Position numbers and translations under genes: made by a program. The notes beneath the pieces were generated by a model. That model saw nothing but the letters and a program-made list of their open reading frames with translations. It did no database searches and was not told where the DNA came from. From assembly GCA_028293625.1 (NCBI GenBank), contig JAQGOL010000034.1, forward strand, positions 62,001-126,000: 64,000 bases of DNA, given 5' to 3'. How positions within the stretch are numbered: the stretch's first letter is position 1; every line of letters begins with the position of its first letter. Of this stretch, positions 26,762 to 35,851 are shown in pieces. Source of the DNA: Chthoniobacteraceae bacterium (GTDB lineage: Bacteria; Verrucomicrobiota; Verrucomicrobiia; Chthoniobacterales; Chthoniobacteraceae).

Positions 26762-28231
26762 ATGAGCGCCAGCACAGATCCTTATCACGCCGTTCCTTAC
26801 GAGAGTTTTTCTTATCCGCAGTCGCATCCCGGGAGGCTGGCCACGATTGCAACGCTCTTTGCCATGAGCCCGGCACCGCTCGATGGCGCGCGGGTGATGG
26901 AGATTGGCTGTGCGAGCGGCGGCAACCTGCTGCCGCTGGCCGCCGCGTATCCGGGAAGTAAGTTTGTCGGGATTGACCTTTCTGAAAGGCACATTGCCGA
27001 TGCCAGGGCCGGCGTTGATGCCTTGAAGCTCGGCAATGTGCAACTGCATGCAGGTGGACTCGAGGAAGTTGGCGAGATGTCCGGCAGCTTTGACTATATC
27101 ATTGCGCACGGCATTTACTCGTGGGTGACGGCTCCGGTCAGGGAGAAGCTCATGGCGCTTTGTAAGAGCCGTCTTGCGCCAAGTGGGATCGCTTATATCA
27201 GCTACAACACGTTTCCGGGTTCAAGCGCGCGCGCGGCACTTAGGAACATGGTCCGGTTCCGCACCCGGAAACTCGCGGATCCAGTGGAGCAAATCAGTCA
27301 GACCCGGTCGTTCTTTGCGTTTGTTGAGTTGGCCATGAAGGAGCGCAATGATGCTTATGGCCAAAGCATGCGGGAAGAAGTCTCCGAAGCGGCGAACTCC
27401 GAGGATTTCTATATTGCCCACGAGTATCTCGAAGAAACCAATGAGCCGTGTTATTTTCATGAGTTTATCGAAATCGCCGAGCAGCACGGGTTACAGTTTC
27501 TGGGCGAAGCGGAAATGCAATCAATGTCGGCCTCGGGCTTTTCATCATCGGTCCGAAGCGGCCTTCAGGGCATGGCGAAAAATATGGTGGAAGCCGAGCA
27601 GTATGGCGATTTTCTAAAGAACCGTGCATTCAGGCAAACGCTGCTTTGCCACTCGGGAATTGAATTAAAACGCGCGATTTCCCCGGATCGCATTCGCGAC
27701 TTCCATGTAGCGTCATCGGCGGAACTGATTGGTGGTGAAGTGCGCCCGAACACCCCGGCGCAATTTCGTGACGCGGATGGTGTGATCATCCAGGCGGCGG
27801 ATCCTTTGACAAAAGCCATGCTGCTTGAGCTTCGCGAGGTTTGGCCGCGGGCGATTCGGTTTACCGATCTGCTTGAAAAAACGTGTGTGCGCGCCGGACT
27901 CGCCCTTGAGAACCGAACCGCGGTCGCGCTCGGCAATTGCCTGCTTGCATGTTACGCCACTTCGCGCGCCATCGAGTTCCAGATCAACCCGCCGCAATTT
28001 TGCACATTCGTCTCGGAGTTCCCGATGGCGACGGAACTGTCGCGCTGGCAGGCTGGCCGAAGCTCGCGCGTGACCAATTTGCGCCATGAAAATATCGTCC
28101 TCGGCGTTGTAGAAAGTGCGTTGCTTAAAAAGCTTGATGGGCTTCACGGCATAGGCGCGCTTGAAGCTAAGTTCAGCGATGCGCGTGCGATTTTGAACCG
28201 GTTCGCGGGAGGGGCGCTGCTGATTGCTTAA
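26762..28231 (+). CDS. SAM-dependent methyltransferase with methyltransferase regulatory domain (PKMT-like)
   Basis: A 489-residue protein. Residues 40-170 form a class I AdoMet-binding domain (VMEIGCASGGNLLPLAA, GIDLSERHIADAR, YIIAHGIYSWV). Residues about 190-290 match the methyltransferase regulatory domain (FYIAHEYLEETNEPCYFHEF). The rest resembles a winged-helix tail found in lysine-methyltransferase (PKMT) proteins. Such enzymes can methylate surface proteins, for example outer-membrane proteins; the target is not evident. The ATG at 26762 is preceded by GGATGGA. Confidence 0.85.
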   Translation: MSASTDPYHAVPYESFSYPQSHPGRLATIATLFAMSPAPLDGARVMEIGCASGGNLLPLAAAYPGSKFVGIDLSERHIADARAGVDALKLGNVQLHAGGLEEVGEMSGSFDYIIAHGIYSWVTAPVREKLMALCKSRLAPSGIAYISYNTFPGSSARAALRNMVRFRTRKLADPVEQISQTRSFFAFVELAMKERNDAYGQSMREEVSEAANSEDFYIAHEYLEETNEPCYFHEFIEIAEQHGLQFLGEAEMQSMSASGFSSSVRSGLQGMAKNMVEAEQYGDFLKNRAFRQTLLCHSGIELKRAISPDRIRDFHVASSAELIGGEVRPNTPAQFRDADGVIIQAADPLTKAMLLELREVWPRAIRFTDLLEKTCVRAGLALENRTAVALGNCLLACYATSRAIEFQINPPQFCTFVSEFPMATELSRWQAGRSSRVTNLRHENIVLGVVESALLKKLDGLHGIGALEAKFSDARAILNRFAGGALLIA

Positions 28232-28237
28232 AAGCGC

Positions 28238-29947
28238 TCAGATTGATTTGAGGTATTCCAGGACAGCAAGACGCTCGGGCTCGCTGAAGCCGGCACCATA
28301 CGTGTGGCCGGTATTATGATTGCTTTGAAGAGACGTATCAAAATTGAACGCCCCCGGGACCTGCGCCGTTGCGAACCCGACGTTCTTCGGATCGAACTCA
28401 CGCCGGCCGACCGCGAATGTGCGACTGCGTTTTTCTACCGGCAGCATTAGCTCGTATAGGTTCGCCACGGAGCCGTTGTGCAGGTATGGCGCGGTTGCCC
28501 ATATCCCATTGAGTGGGCGCGCCTTGTATTGGAGACGCGGACCTTCATCGGGACGCCCCATCATTTTCCGGGCGTCAATCGTCCCGTTGAATGCCGCGCT
28601 TTTGATCTTCAAAAGATGTTCGGCCCCCTGGACGGGCTTTACCTCGGTCAACTGGCCGGCCAGCGTCCGCAACACCGTGTTGCCGACAATCTGCACGGCA
28701 GGCGCTTCGGGGCCGAAACGTTTCCCGGCCACGATGAACTCAAATGTCCCTTCCAGAAAGCCGGTCTTTCCGCGTCCCCTGAGAATGTTTTCGGCCGTGA
28801 GCGGATCGGTTTGGAGCTCACTGATTGGCGTGGCCACGGTCACGACGCGGCGGTTGGGATCGTTGCGAACAATGTCATGATGGCAGCTGCGACAGTTGAT
28901 GTCGTACAAGCCCTTGCCGTGCTGAACAAGGTTGGCATCGAGCTTTCCAAAGATGTTTTCCGGCCACCGCGGCGACTCGAGCTTTTTCAAACGGGTCTCC
29001 AGGGCGAGCAGGTTGTTTAACCGGATCGAGGTTTTATAACCAAGGGCGGAAGGGGGCGGGTTACCTGGATGAATCCTGGCAAAAACGCCAATGACTTCGC
29101 CAACATTGCGCGCGAGGGAACCGACACCGTCGTTCGAACTGACCCGTGTCCATTGCACGTAATCTTCGTGGGGCGCATCCCAGAGATGCGGATAACTGAC
29201 AGGCGCATTGGGAACCACTCCATTGCGTTTATCCACCAAGGTTAATGCGTTGTTGAAGATCCGCCCGAAAGCGTCCAGGCGCGCGAAGCCGTAGTGATTA
29301 TTTGAAGCGTTGGTGCGGTCGTAGTCCGAGCGTTTGGCGGCGACCTGCGAGAGGGATGCCCGCAGCTCTTTTCTTTGGGATTGATCGGCGTCGCTGCCGA
29401 GCACCCGGTTGGCAAACCGGTTGAATCTCGCATCCTCACTTTTTGTTGCCTTGAGCGCCGAGGTCATGTCGGCGAGAAACCCTTCAAAATCGGCCATCGC
29501 GGGTCCGCCATCGATCCGCATGGCGGTTCCCCTGTAGTTGATCTGCGTGGTGTGACAGGCAGCGCAGGTCAGCCCGAGCGCTTCACCATCTTTGACGAAA
29601 CCAAGAGGGAGCGCGTCGGGGTTTGCCGCATTCGCCGTTTGTGGCAGGTAACGGTATTTCTGCATGTTCCGCACGTCGCGAAACAGCTCCCCGCCGCGCT
29701 CCTGTTCAAGGGCGAGGAAGTAGGAATACGGGAGCAACTCCGAGCCTTGTGGAGTGTTGTAGAACCAGTCGCTATCGCCACGGGACCATCCCTGATCGAG
29801 CCAGACGAGTTGACGCGCGGAGTCGCCATACCAGTCCGTGCCGAGAACCGCTTTGCCGGGAGGCACCGGGAGATTTTTCTGATGCCAATCGGAGACGCAG
29901 CCCGGAAATAGGAGGAAACCGGCAAAAAGAAATGAGAAGGATTTCAT
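28238..29947 (-). CDS. RoxA-like diheme cytochrome c (peroxidase superfamily) lipoprotein
   Basis: A 569-residue protein beginning at ATG 29947, with a lipoprotein leader (FAGFLLFPGC). It has two haem c motifs, CAACH near residue 140 and CRSCH near residue 345. The N-terminal region (WFYNTPQGSELLPYSYFLAL) and the C-terminus (PLNGIWATAPYLHNGSV, RTFAVGRREFDPKNVGF) match the cytochrome c peroxidase/RoxA group. RoxA is a diheme rubber oxygenase; other members are peroxidases. Substrate is unknown; export and lipidation place it at the outer or inner membrane of the periplasm. It lies downstream of gltB but is separated by a terminator. Confidence 0.88.
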   Translation of the reverse strand: MKSFSFLFAGFLLFPGCVSDWHQKNLPVPPGKAVLGTDWYGDSARQLVWLDQGWSRGDSDWFYNTPQGSELLPYSYFLALEQERGGELFRDVRNMQKYRYLPQTANAANPDALPLGFVKDGEALGLTCAACHTTQINYRGTAMRIDGGPAMADFEGFLADMTSALKATKSEDARFNRFANRVLGSDADQSQRKELRASLSQVAAKRSDYDRTNASNNHYGFARLDAFGRIFNNALTLVDKRNGVVPNAPVSYPHLWDAPHEDYVQWTRVSSNDGVGSLARNVGEVIGVFARIHPGNPPPSALGYKTSIRLNNLLALETRLKKLESPRWPENIFGKLDANLVQHGKGLYDINCRSCHHDIVRNDPNRRVVTVATPISELQTDPLTAENILRGRGKTGFLEGTFEFIVAGKRFGPEAPAVQIVGNTVLRTLAGQLTEVKPVQGAEHLLKIKSAAFNGTIDARKMMGRPDEGPRLQYKARPLNGIWATAPYLHNGSVANLYELMLPVEKRSRTFAVGRREFDPKNVGFATAQVPGAFNFDTSLQSNHNTGHTYGAGFSEPERLAVLEYLKSI

Positions 29948-30128
29948 CACGTGATTCTTCTGGGAAAGAGATGGGTTGGAATGGGGCGCCGCGGCGATGG
30001 GAAAGCGGTCCGCTATAGGAACAAAAATACCGTAAAATTTTTGTTTAAATCCACCAAGTAAAAATAATCCCAATAAGGAGCAGGATTATAATCCACGTCG
30101 CATCCATGTGACGCGCTGAAAACAAAAA

Positions 30129-30152
30129 AGCCGCTCCTGATCAGGAGCGGCT
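30129..30152 (-). terminator. Perfect 24-nt palindromic terminator of gltB
   Basis: AGCCGCTCCTGATCAGGAGC followed by GGCT is an uninterrupted palindrome with 12-nt arms. On the minus strand it is followed by six T residues, and it lies 37 nt after the gltB stop, so it is a strong intrinsic terminator for gltB. Confidence 0.9.
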
Positions 30153-30188
30153 TTTGTTGATTTTTAATACGGGAATCGATCCCGGGCG

Positions 30189-33100
30189 TTACGGCTGAGT
30201 CGCGATCACGTTCTCGCTGATGACCGCTTCGCTGCTGGCCGGCGGCTTCGATTCGGAAGGCTTGGCGGCGGGCGGCTTCGGTTTGACTTTCCAGAAGCTC
30301 CCTTCAAAGCGCGGCCAGTCTGCGAGAATCTCTTTGGCCTGGCTGCTTTCGGTCGCTTCAAGATGCCGATAAATGAGCTGCTGAAGCTCTGTCTTGTCGT
30401 CCTCGGTCAACCGTTCAATCACAACCAGGCCGGGGTTGTAGAGGTCGGCAAAGCGTTCTTCCAAATCGAGGATGTAAGCGCTGCCGCCTGTCATGCCGGC
30501 TCCGAAGTTCTTTCCGGTGCGTCCAAGAACCACCACGGTTCCGCCGGTCATATATTCGCAGCCGTGATCGCCGACGCCTTCCACCACGGCAAGCCCGCCG
30601 CTGTTGCGCACCGCAAAACGTTCACCGGCGCAACCGTTTGCCAGCAGGACGCCGCCCGTTGCTCCATAAAGGCAGGTATTGCCAACGATCGAATTTTTGC
30701 GCGGATCAAACTTTGCATCCGGGGAAGGACGCACGACGATTTCGCCGCCGCTCATTCCCTTGCCGACGTAATCATTGGCTTCGCCGGTCAGCACCAGCCG
30801 CAGGCCGCTCGTGAGGAAAGTGCCGAAGCTTTGGCCGGCGGACCCTTCCAGGTTCAAGGTAAGCGTCCCTTCGGGCAGGCCTGCCTTGCCGTATTGATAG
30901 CCGATTTCGCCGCTGATCTTGGTGCCGATGGAGCGGTTGGTATTTTTGACCTTGTATGAAAGCGCCATCTTGATGCCTTCGGTAATGGCGTCCTTGGCGT
31001 CCTGAAGCACGATATCGTCGAGAGGCTGGCCATGGACGCCATCGTTGCGTTCCCGGGTGCAATAACGCGATTGGCTTGGGTCGTTGGCGGCAACGTCAAC
31101 CAGCAGGCGGCTGAGGTCGACCGTGTTCGCCTTTGGATGATCGGGAATATGGCGCTGCTTGAGAAACTCAGGGCGCCCGATCAGATCAGTGATCGAACGG
31201 CAACCGAGGCTGGCTAGGATCTCGCGGACTTCCTGGGCGACGGCATTGAAGAAATTGACCACGTGATCGGGCGATCCCTTGAATTTGGCGCGCAGTCTTT
31301 CGTCCTGGGTGGCGATGCCGACCGGGCAGGTGTTGAGATGGCATTGGCGCACGTAAACGCAACCCATCGCGATAAGCGCCGTGGTGCCGAAGTTAAATTC
31401 CTCCGCGCCAAGAATCGCCGCCGTGATGATGTCACGTCCGGTTCGCATCCCACCATCGGTGCGCAGAATGATCCGGTTACGCAGGTTGTTCATCATGAGT
31501 ACCTGCTGGGTTTCCGCCACGCCGAGTTCCCACGGGGCGCCCGCATGTTTGATGGAAGAGAGAGGCGAAGCGCCGGTCCCGCCATCATGACCCGAGACCA
31601 GAACGATATCGGCGTGCGCCTTGGCCACACCAGCGGCCACGGTGCCGACGCCGGCTTCCGCCACGAGCTTCACGCAAACCTTCGCACGCGGATTCACTTC
31701 CTTAAGATCGTGAATGAGCTGGGCAAGATCCTCGATGGAATAGATGTCGTGATGCGGCGGCGGACTGATCAGCATGACGCCCGGCACGGTGTGACGCAGC
31801 TTGGCAATGATGGAGCTGACCTTATGACCGGGCAGCTGACCGCCTTCCCCAGGCTTGGCTCCCTGCGCCATCTTGATCTCGATCTCTTTGGCGCTGGCCA
31901 GATAGGCAGCCGTCACGCCAAAGCGTCCGCTGGCAATCTGCTTGATGGCTGAGTTGGCAAGATCGCCATTGGGACGGCGCTTGAACCGCTCGGGGTCTTC
32001 GCCACCTTCGCCGCTGTTTGATTTGCCGCCGATGCGATTCATCGCGATGGCCAGCGCTTCATGGGCTTCGGGCGAAAGCGCGCCAAGCGACATCCCCGCG
32101 GTCGTGAACCGGGTCCGGATTTCCTCCACGGTTTCAACTTCATCAATCGGGATAGGGCCGCTGGAGCGCGGGACGACATCGAGCATGTCTTTGAAACTGA
32201 TTGGCTGAAAGGCGCGCACCTGGTCGACGTACTTTTTGTAGTCGTCCGGATTATTCGTCTTCACAAAACTATGGAACGACTGGATGACCGGCGGCGAAAC
32301 CGCGTGCCGTTCGCCAGCGCGGCGGAACCGGTAAACCCCGGCGTCGGTGAGCTTGGGCGCCTCGGCGGGCTCCGCCTCGAATCCGCGTTGATGACGGGCG
32401 AGCGATTCACGAGCGATCTCAATAAAGCCGATTCCGGCGACCTGGGATGGGGTGCGCAGGAAACATTGGGTAATGACCGATTCGCCAATCCCTATCGCCT
32501 CGAAGATCTGCGCGCCATGATAACTGCCAAGCACGCTGATGCCCATTTTGGACATGATCTTGAGCAGGCCGTCTTCGAGCGCTTTCTTGAAATTCTTCAC
32601 CGCGACCGGGAATGTGAGGGCATCGGCTTCCTTCAATGCGGTTTCGGCCTTCGCGAGTTTGTCGGCATCTGCGCCGGCCTTGGTCACATTGGCGCGCGCG
32701 CTTACTTTAATCTGATCTATGATTTCACGCACGGTTTCGAACGCGAGATATGGACAAATGGCGCTGGCGCCGTAGCCGATCAGGCAGGCGACCTGATGGG
32801 TGTCGCGCGCTTCGCCGGTTTCGCAAATGATCGAGGTTTTCATCCGCTTGCCTTTGCGGATGAGATGATGATGAACGGCGCCCGTGGCCAGAAGCATCGG
32901 CACCGGGACATGCGCGTGATCGGTTGCACGATCGCTCAGCACGATAATCCGAGCCCCTTCAAGGACGGCGGCTTCAGCTTGGGCGCAGATGCGTTCAATG
33001 GCAGCGGCCAGGCCTTCCTCGCCTTCTGATAAAAGCCAGGTGGCGTCGATAGTCGCGGAACGGAATCCTTTGCCTTCCAAATCGCGCAAGGCAGCCAGTT

Positions 33101-34835
33101 CGTGCTCAAACAAAATGGGCGAACCGGACTGAACCAGGCGGGCATGCTCGGGCGTCTCGGCGAGCAGATTGCGGCGCCAGCCGAGCACGACATTGACCGA
33201 CATAACCAGCTTCTCGCGGATCGGATCGATCGGCGGGTTGGTGACCTGGGCAAAGAGCTGTTTGAAATAAGTGTAAAGGAGACGCGGCTGCAGCGAGAGC
33301 ACCGCAAGCGGCGTATCATCGCCCATCGAGCCGACCGCTTCGGCGCCAATCTGCACCATCGGCCGCAGGATCATCTCGATTTCTTCGCTTGAATAACCAA
33401 AGGCAAGCTGCCGCTGCGTATTGGTCAGCACGTCGAGAGGATCAGCCGGTTCAACCGGATCGGCCGCCACGATATCTTCGAGCTTCAACAAGTTTGATTT
33501 GATCCACTCGCCATAGGGACGGCGTCCGGCCAGTTCCTCCTTGATTTCGTGGTCGCGCAGCAAAACGCCCCGCGCGGTATCCACGGCGATCATTTCGCCG
33601 GGAGCAAGCCGCCCTTTTTCGAGAACTTCCGAGTCGTCAAATTCGATGGTGCCCGATTCCGAGCCGAGGCTGACGATGCCGTCTTCGAGCACCTTGTAGC
33701 GGGAAGGGCGCAGACCGTTGCGATCGAGGCAGGCGCCCACAGTGATGCCATCGGTGAAAACGAGCGCGGCGGGACCGTCCCACGGTTCATTAAAGCAGCG
33801 GTGATACTCGTAAAAAGCGCGCAGCTCCGGAGACATCCACTTGTCGTTGCGCCAGGCGGGAGGCACCAGCATGGTCATGGCATGCAGCACGCCGCGGCCG
33901 CTCATCACAAGCGCTTCCAGGGCGTTGTCGAGTTCAGCGCTGTCGCTGCCGCCGGGCTGGATGATTGGTTTTAGGAGATCGATATCCGCACCCCAGAAAT
34001 CGGCTTCAAGTTCCGCTTCCCGAGCCCGCATCCAGTTGACATTACCACGGCGCGTATTGATTTCGCCGTTGTGGGCCAGCATCCGGAAAGGCTGCCCAAG
34101 CGGCCATGTCGGGAAGGTGTTGGTCGAGTACCGCTGATGATAAACACAAAGCGCGGTCTCATAGTCGGGCGATTGCAAATCCTTGTAGAATTTCTCAAGC
34201 GACGGCGAAACAAGGAGCCCCTTGTAAATGATTGTGCGGTGCGAAAACGATGGGATGTAAAAGTGCCGGATCTGATCCTCGGCGGCGCGTTTTTCGATTT
34301 CGTTGCGGCAAAGAAAGAGGGTCCGTTCGTAAGCCTCGGCAGTCAGGCCGTGCGGACGGCCGATCAGCACCTGCTCGATCCGGGGTAATGTGGAAGCCGC
34401 CTTTTCACCCAGAAGCTTGATGTGGATGGGCACCTCGCGCCATCCAAAGAGGAAAAGTCCGCGCTTGGCCAATACTTCCTCAATGATCGCCTTGGCGTGC
34501 GCCTGGGCATAAGCATTGTCGTGCGGCAGAAAAATCATTCCGACTGCCAGATCGGACTCATGAAAAAGTTTGTGCCCGAGCTTTGCGACTTCCGGGGCGA
34601 AAAGCTTGTAAGGAATCTGAGTCTCCACTCCCGCGCCATCGCCTGTTTTGGCATCGGCATCGACCGCGCCGCGATGGGCAAGGCGGCAGAGCGACTGAAG
34701 CGCATAACGAAGAACCTGATTGGAACGTTTCCCACTAATCTGCGCGATGAATCCGACTCCGCACGCATCGTGCTCATGGTCAGGAGAATAGAGCGATTTG
34801 ACGTGCTGGGTCTGATCAAGGATGACGTGGTTCAT
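30189..34835 (-). CDS. gltB: Glutamate synthase large subunit
   Basis: A 1,548-residue protein. After a propeptide of about 24 residues, Cys in HDACGVGFIA is the N-terminal nucleophile of the glutaminase domain (to about 440). A central domain follows, then the FMN/synthase domain (about 850-1220) with GHDGGTGASPLSS and three cysteines of the 3Fe-4S cluster in CVYVRQCHLNTCPVG. The GXGXG beta-helix ends the protein (GTVVVLGRTGKNFGAGM). It transfers ammonia from glutamine to 2-oxoglutarate to make glutamate. No gltD is adjacent, so the small subunit must be elsewhere or the ferredoxin-type enzyme is used. A divergent Lrp/AsnC-like gene could regulate it. Confidence 0.97.
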   Translation of the reverse strand: MNHVILDQTQHVKSLYSPDHEHDACGVGFIAQISGKRSNQVLRYALQSLCRLAHRGAVDADAKTGDGAGVETQIPYKLFAPEVAKLGHKLFHESDLAVGMIFLPHDNAYAQAHAKAIIEEVLAKRGLFLFGWREVPIHIKLLGEKAASTLPRIEQVLIGRPHGLTAEAYERTLFLCRNEIEKRAAEDQIRHFYIPSFSHRTIIYKGLLVSPSLEKFYKDLQSPDYETALCVYHQRYSTNTFPTWPLGQPFRMLAHNGEINTRRGNVNWMRAREAELEADFWGADIDLLKPIIQPGGSDSAELDNALEALVMSGRGVLHAMTMLVPPAWRNDKWMSPELRAFYEYHRCFNEPWDGPAALVFTDGITVGACLDRNGLRPSRYKVLEDGIVSLGSESGTIEFDDSEVLEKGRLAPGEMIAVDTARGVLLRDHEIKEELAGRRPYGEWIKSNLLKLEDIVAADPVEPADPLDVLTNTQRQLAFGYSSEEIEMILRPMVQIGAEAVGSMGDDTPLAVLSLQPRLLYTYFKQLFAQVTNPPIDPIREKLVMSVNVVLGWRRNLLAETPEHARLVQSGSPILFEHELAALRDLEGKGFRSATIDATWLLSEGEEGLAAAIERICAQAEAAVLEGARIIVLSDRATDHAHVPVPMLLATGAVHHHLIRKGKRMKTSIICETGEARDTHQVACLIGYGASAICPYLAFETVREIIDQIKVSARANVTKAGADADKLAKAETALKEADALTFPVAVKNFKKALEDGLLKIMSKMGISVLGSYHGAQIFEAIGIGESVITQCFLRTPSQVAGIGFIEIARESLARHQRGFEAEPAEAPKLTDAGVYRFRRAGERHAVSPPVIQSFHSFVKTNNPDDYKKYVDQVRAFQPISFKDMLDVVPRSSGPIPIDEVETVEEIRTRFTTAGMSLGALSPEAHEALAIAMNRIGGKSNSGEGGEDPERFKRRPNGDLANSAIKQIASGRFGVTAAYLASAKEIEIKMAQGAKPGEGGQLPGHKVSSIIAKLRHTVPGVMLISPPPHHDIYSIEDLAQLIHDLKEVNPRAKVCVKLVAEAGVGTVAAGVAKAHADIVLVSGHDGGTGASPLSSIKHAGAPWELGVAETQQVLMMNNLRNRIILRTDGGMRTGRDIITAAILGAEEFNFGTTALIAMGCVYVRQCHLNTCPVGIATQDERLRAKFKGSPDHVVNFFNAVAQEVREILASLGCRSITDLIGRPEFLKQRHIPDHPKANTVDLSRLLVDVAANDPSQSRYCTRERNDGVHGQPLDDIVLQDAKDAITEGIKMALSYKVKNTNRSIGTKISGEIGYQYGKAGLPEGTLTLNLEGSAGQSFGTFLTSGLRLVLTGEANDYVGKGMSGGEIVVRPSPDAKFDPRKNSIVGNTCLYGATGGVLLANGCAGERFAVRNSGGLAVVEGVGDHGCEYMTGGTVVVLGRTGKNFGAGMTGGSAYILDLEERFADLYNPGLVVIERLTEDDKTELQQLIYRHLEATESSQAKEILADWPRFEGSFWKVKPKPPAAKPSESKPPASSEAVISENVIATQP

Positions 34836-35205
34836 TTAAAAAAGGAGAGTCCTCGGGTGAAATTCCGGACGGCAAAATTAGAGGCGTCACTGCCGAATTC
34901 AAGACAAGACTTCCGGATTCGGTGAAGATTTCATGACAAAATAAACCATACACATGCCCAATTTCGGACGTATTGGCGATATTTGACCACCTCAGGTGCA
35001 CTGGAGTGGGATTTGCGTTAAACCATGGATTGGTTAAAAGCGGTTTTATCAAAATCTCCCGGAGCTGGCGCGAACGCGTGGACGGAAAGGGTGCCTGTCC
35101 TATTTAAGGCGTAATTTGAGGTTTATTGGCAGAAAATGGTCGCCAATGGCCGCTTCCTGTGTCTGATTTCGTCCCCTTTGCGGCTCAGCTTTTGTTTTTC
35201 CCCAC
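34836..35205. promoter_or_regulatory. Divergent intergenic region between gltB and an Lrp-like regulator
   Basis: 370 nt without a gene. It must hold both promoters. A dyad with 6-nt arms (ATTGGC and GCCAAT, 11-nt spacer) lies at 35125-35147, about 60 nt upstream of the regulator start, and may be a regulator site. No consensus -35/-10 pair was recognised. Confidence 0.35.
35125..35147. promoter_or_regulatory. Dyad upstream of the Lrp-like regulator
   Basis: Six-nt arms ATTGGC and GCCAAT with an 11-nt spacer, 58 nt before the regulator start and about 290 nt from gltB. The arrangement fits an autoregulatory site but has no experimental support. Confidence 0.3.
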
Positions 35206-35784
35206 ATGAAAGAACTTGACGATCAGGAACGGCTTATCGTGCGCCAACTCATTCGAGACCCGCGCGAGTCCGATAACGGCGTTGGTGAAGCGACCGGCGT
35301 CAATGTGCGCACGGTCGGCCGCAAACGGCAACGGATGGAGGAAGCCGGCATCCTCTCCTACTTTACCAATCTCGATCTTTCCACGCCGGGCACGGGCCAA
35401 TTCACAACCCGCCACCTTTACATCATCAAGTTCCGGATCGGGGTTACGTACAACCAGCTTCTTGAGGATATTAAACGGGAGCCTTTTGTGCGCTCGATCT
35501 TTACGGAAATCATCTTCGAGAGCCACATCTCGGAGATTGACGGCAAACTGGCGATGCTGCTCTTCATCGACGGCGCGAGCGAAACGGACATTGTCCAGAC
35601 CGTCCAGGAGCAGCTCATGCCGAGCCTGCTGCGCAACCACGGCGAAAACTCGATTGAAGAGGTTTCCACCGTCCGGATTCTTTCCCCGGTGCGCGTCATG
35701 CGAAACTACGTGCTGCCCGTCAACATGCAGAACGGCTATATCCGCAAAGACTGGCCGGATGAAGCGATCTACGTCGGCAAATGA
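35206..35784 (+). CDS. Lrp/AsnC-like winged-helix transcriptional regulator
   Basis: A 192-residue soluble protein. The N-terminal 60 residues form a winged helix-turn-helix (DDQERLIVRQLIRDPRES, GVNVRTVGRKRQRMEEAGIL) with the Lrp-style end 'EEAGILSY'. The remainder (FRIGVTYNQLLEDIKREPFV and beyond) looks like the ligand-binding and oligomerisation half. Lrp/AsnC proteins regulate amino-acid genes, and this one lies divergent to gltB, so gltB is a natural target. An overlapping frame with many alanines and serines from 35216 is a shadow. Confidence 0.82.
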   Translation: MKELDDQERLIVRQLIRDPRESDNGVGEATGVNVRTVGRKRQRMEEAGILSYFTNLDLSTPGTGQFTTRHLYIIKFRIGVTYNQLLEDIKREPFVRSIFTEIIFESHISEIDGKLAMLLFIDGASETDIVQTVQEQLMPSLLRNHGENSIEEVSTVRILSPVRVMRNYVLPVNMQNGYIRKDWPDEAIYVGK

Positions 35785-35851
35785 CGGGTGGTTCCGAATC
35801 GGAACCTTAACGCTTCACAGTCAATCCGCAGCGGCTCGGAAACCGCCGCTC

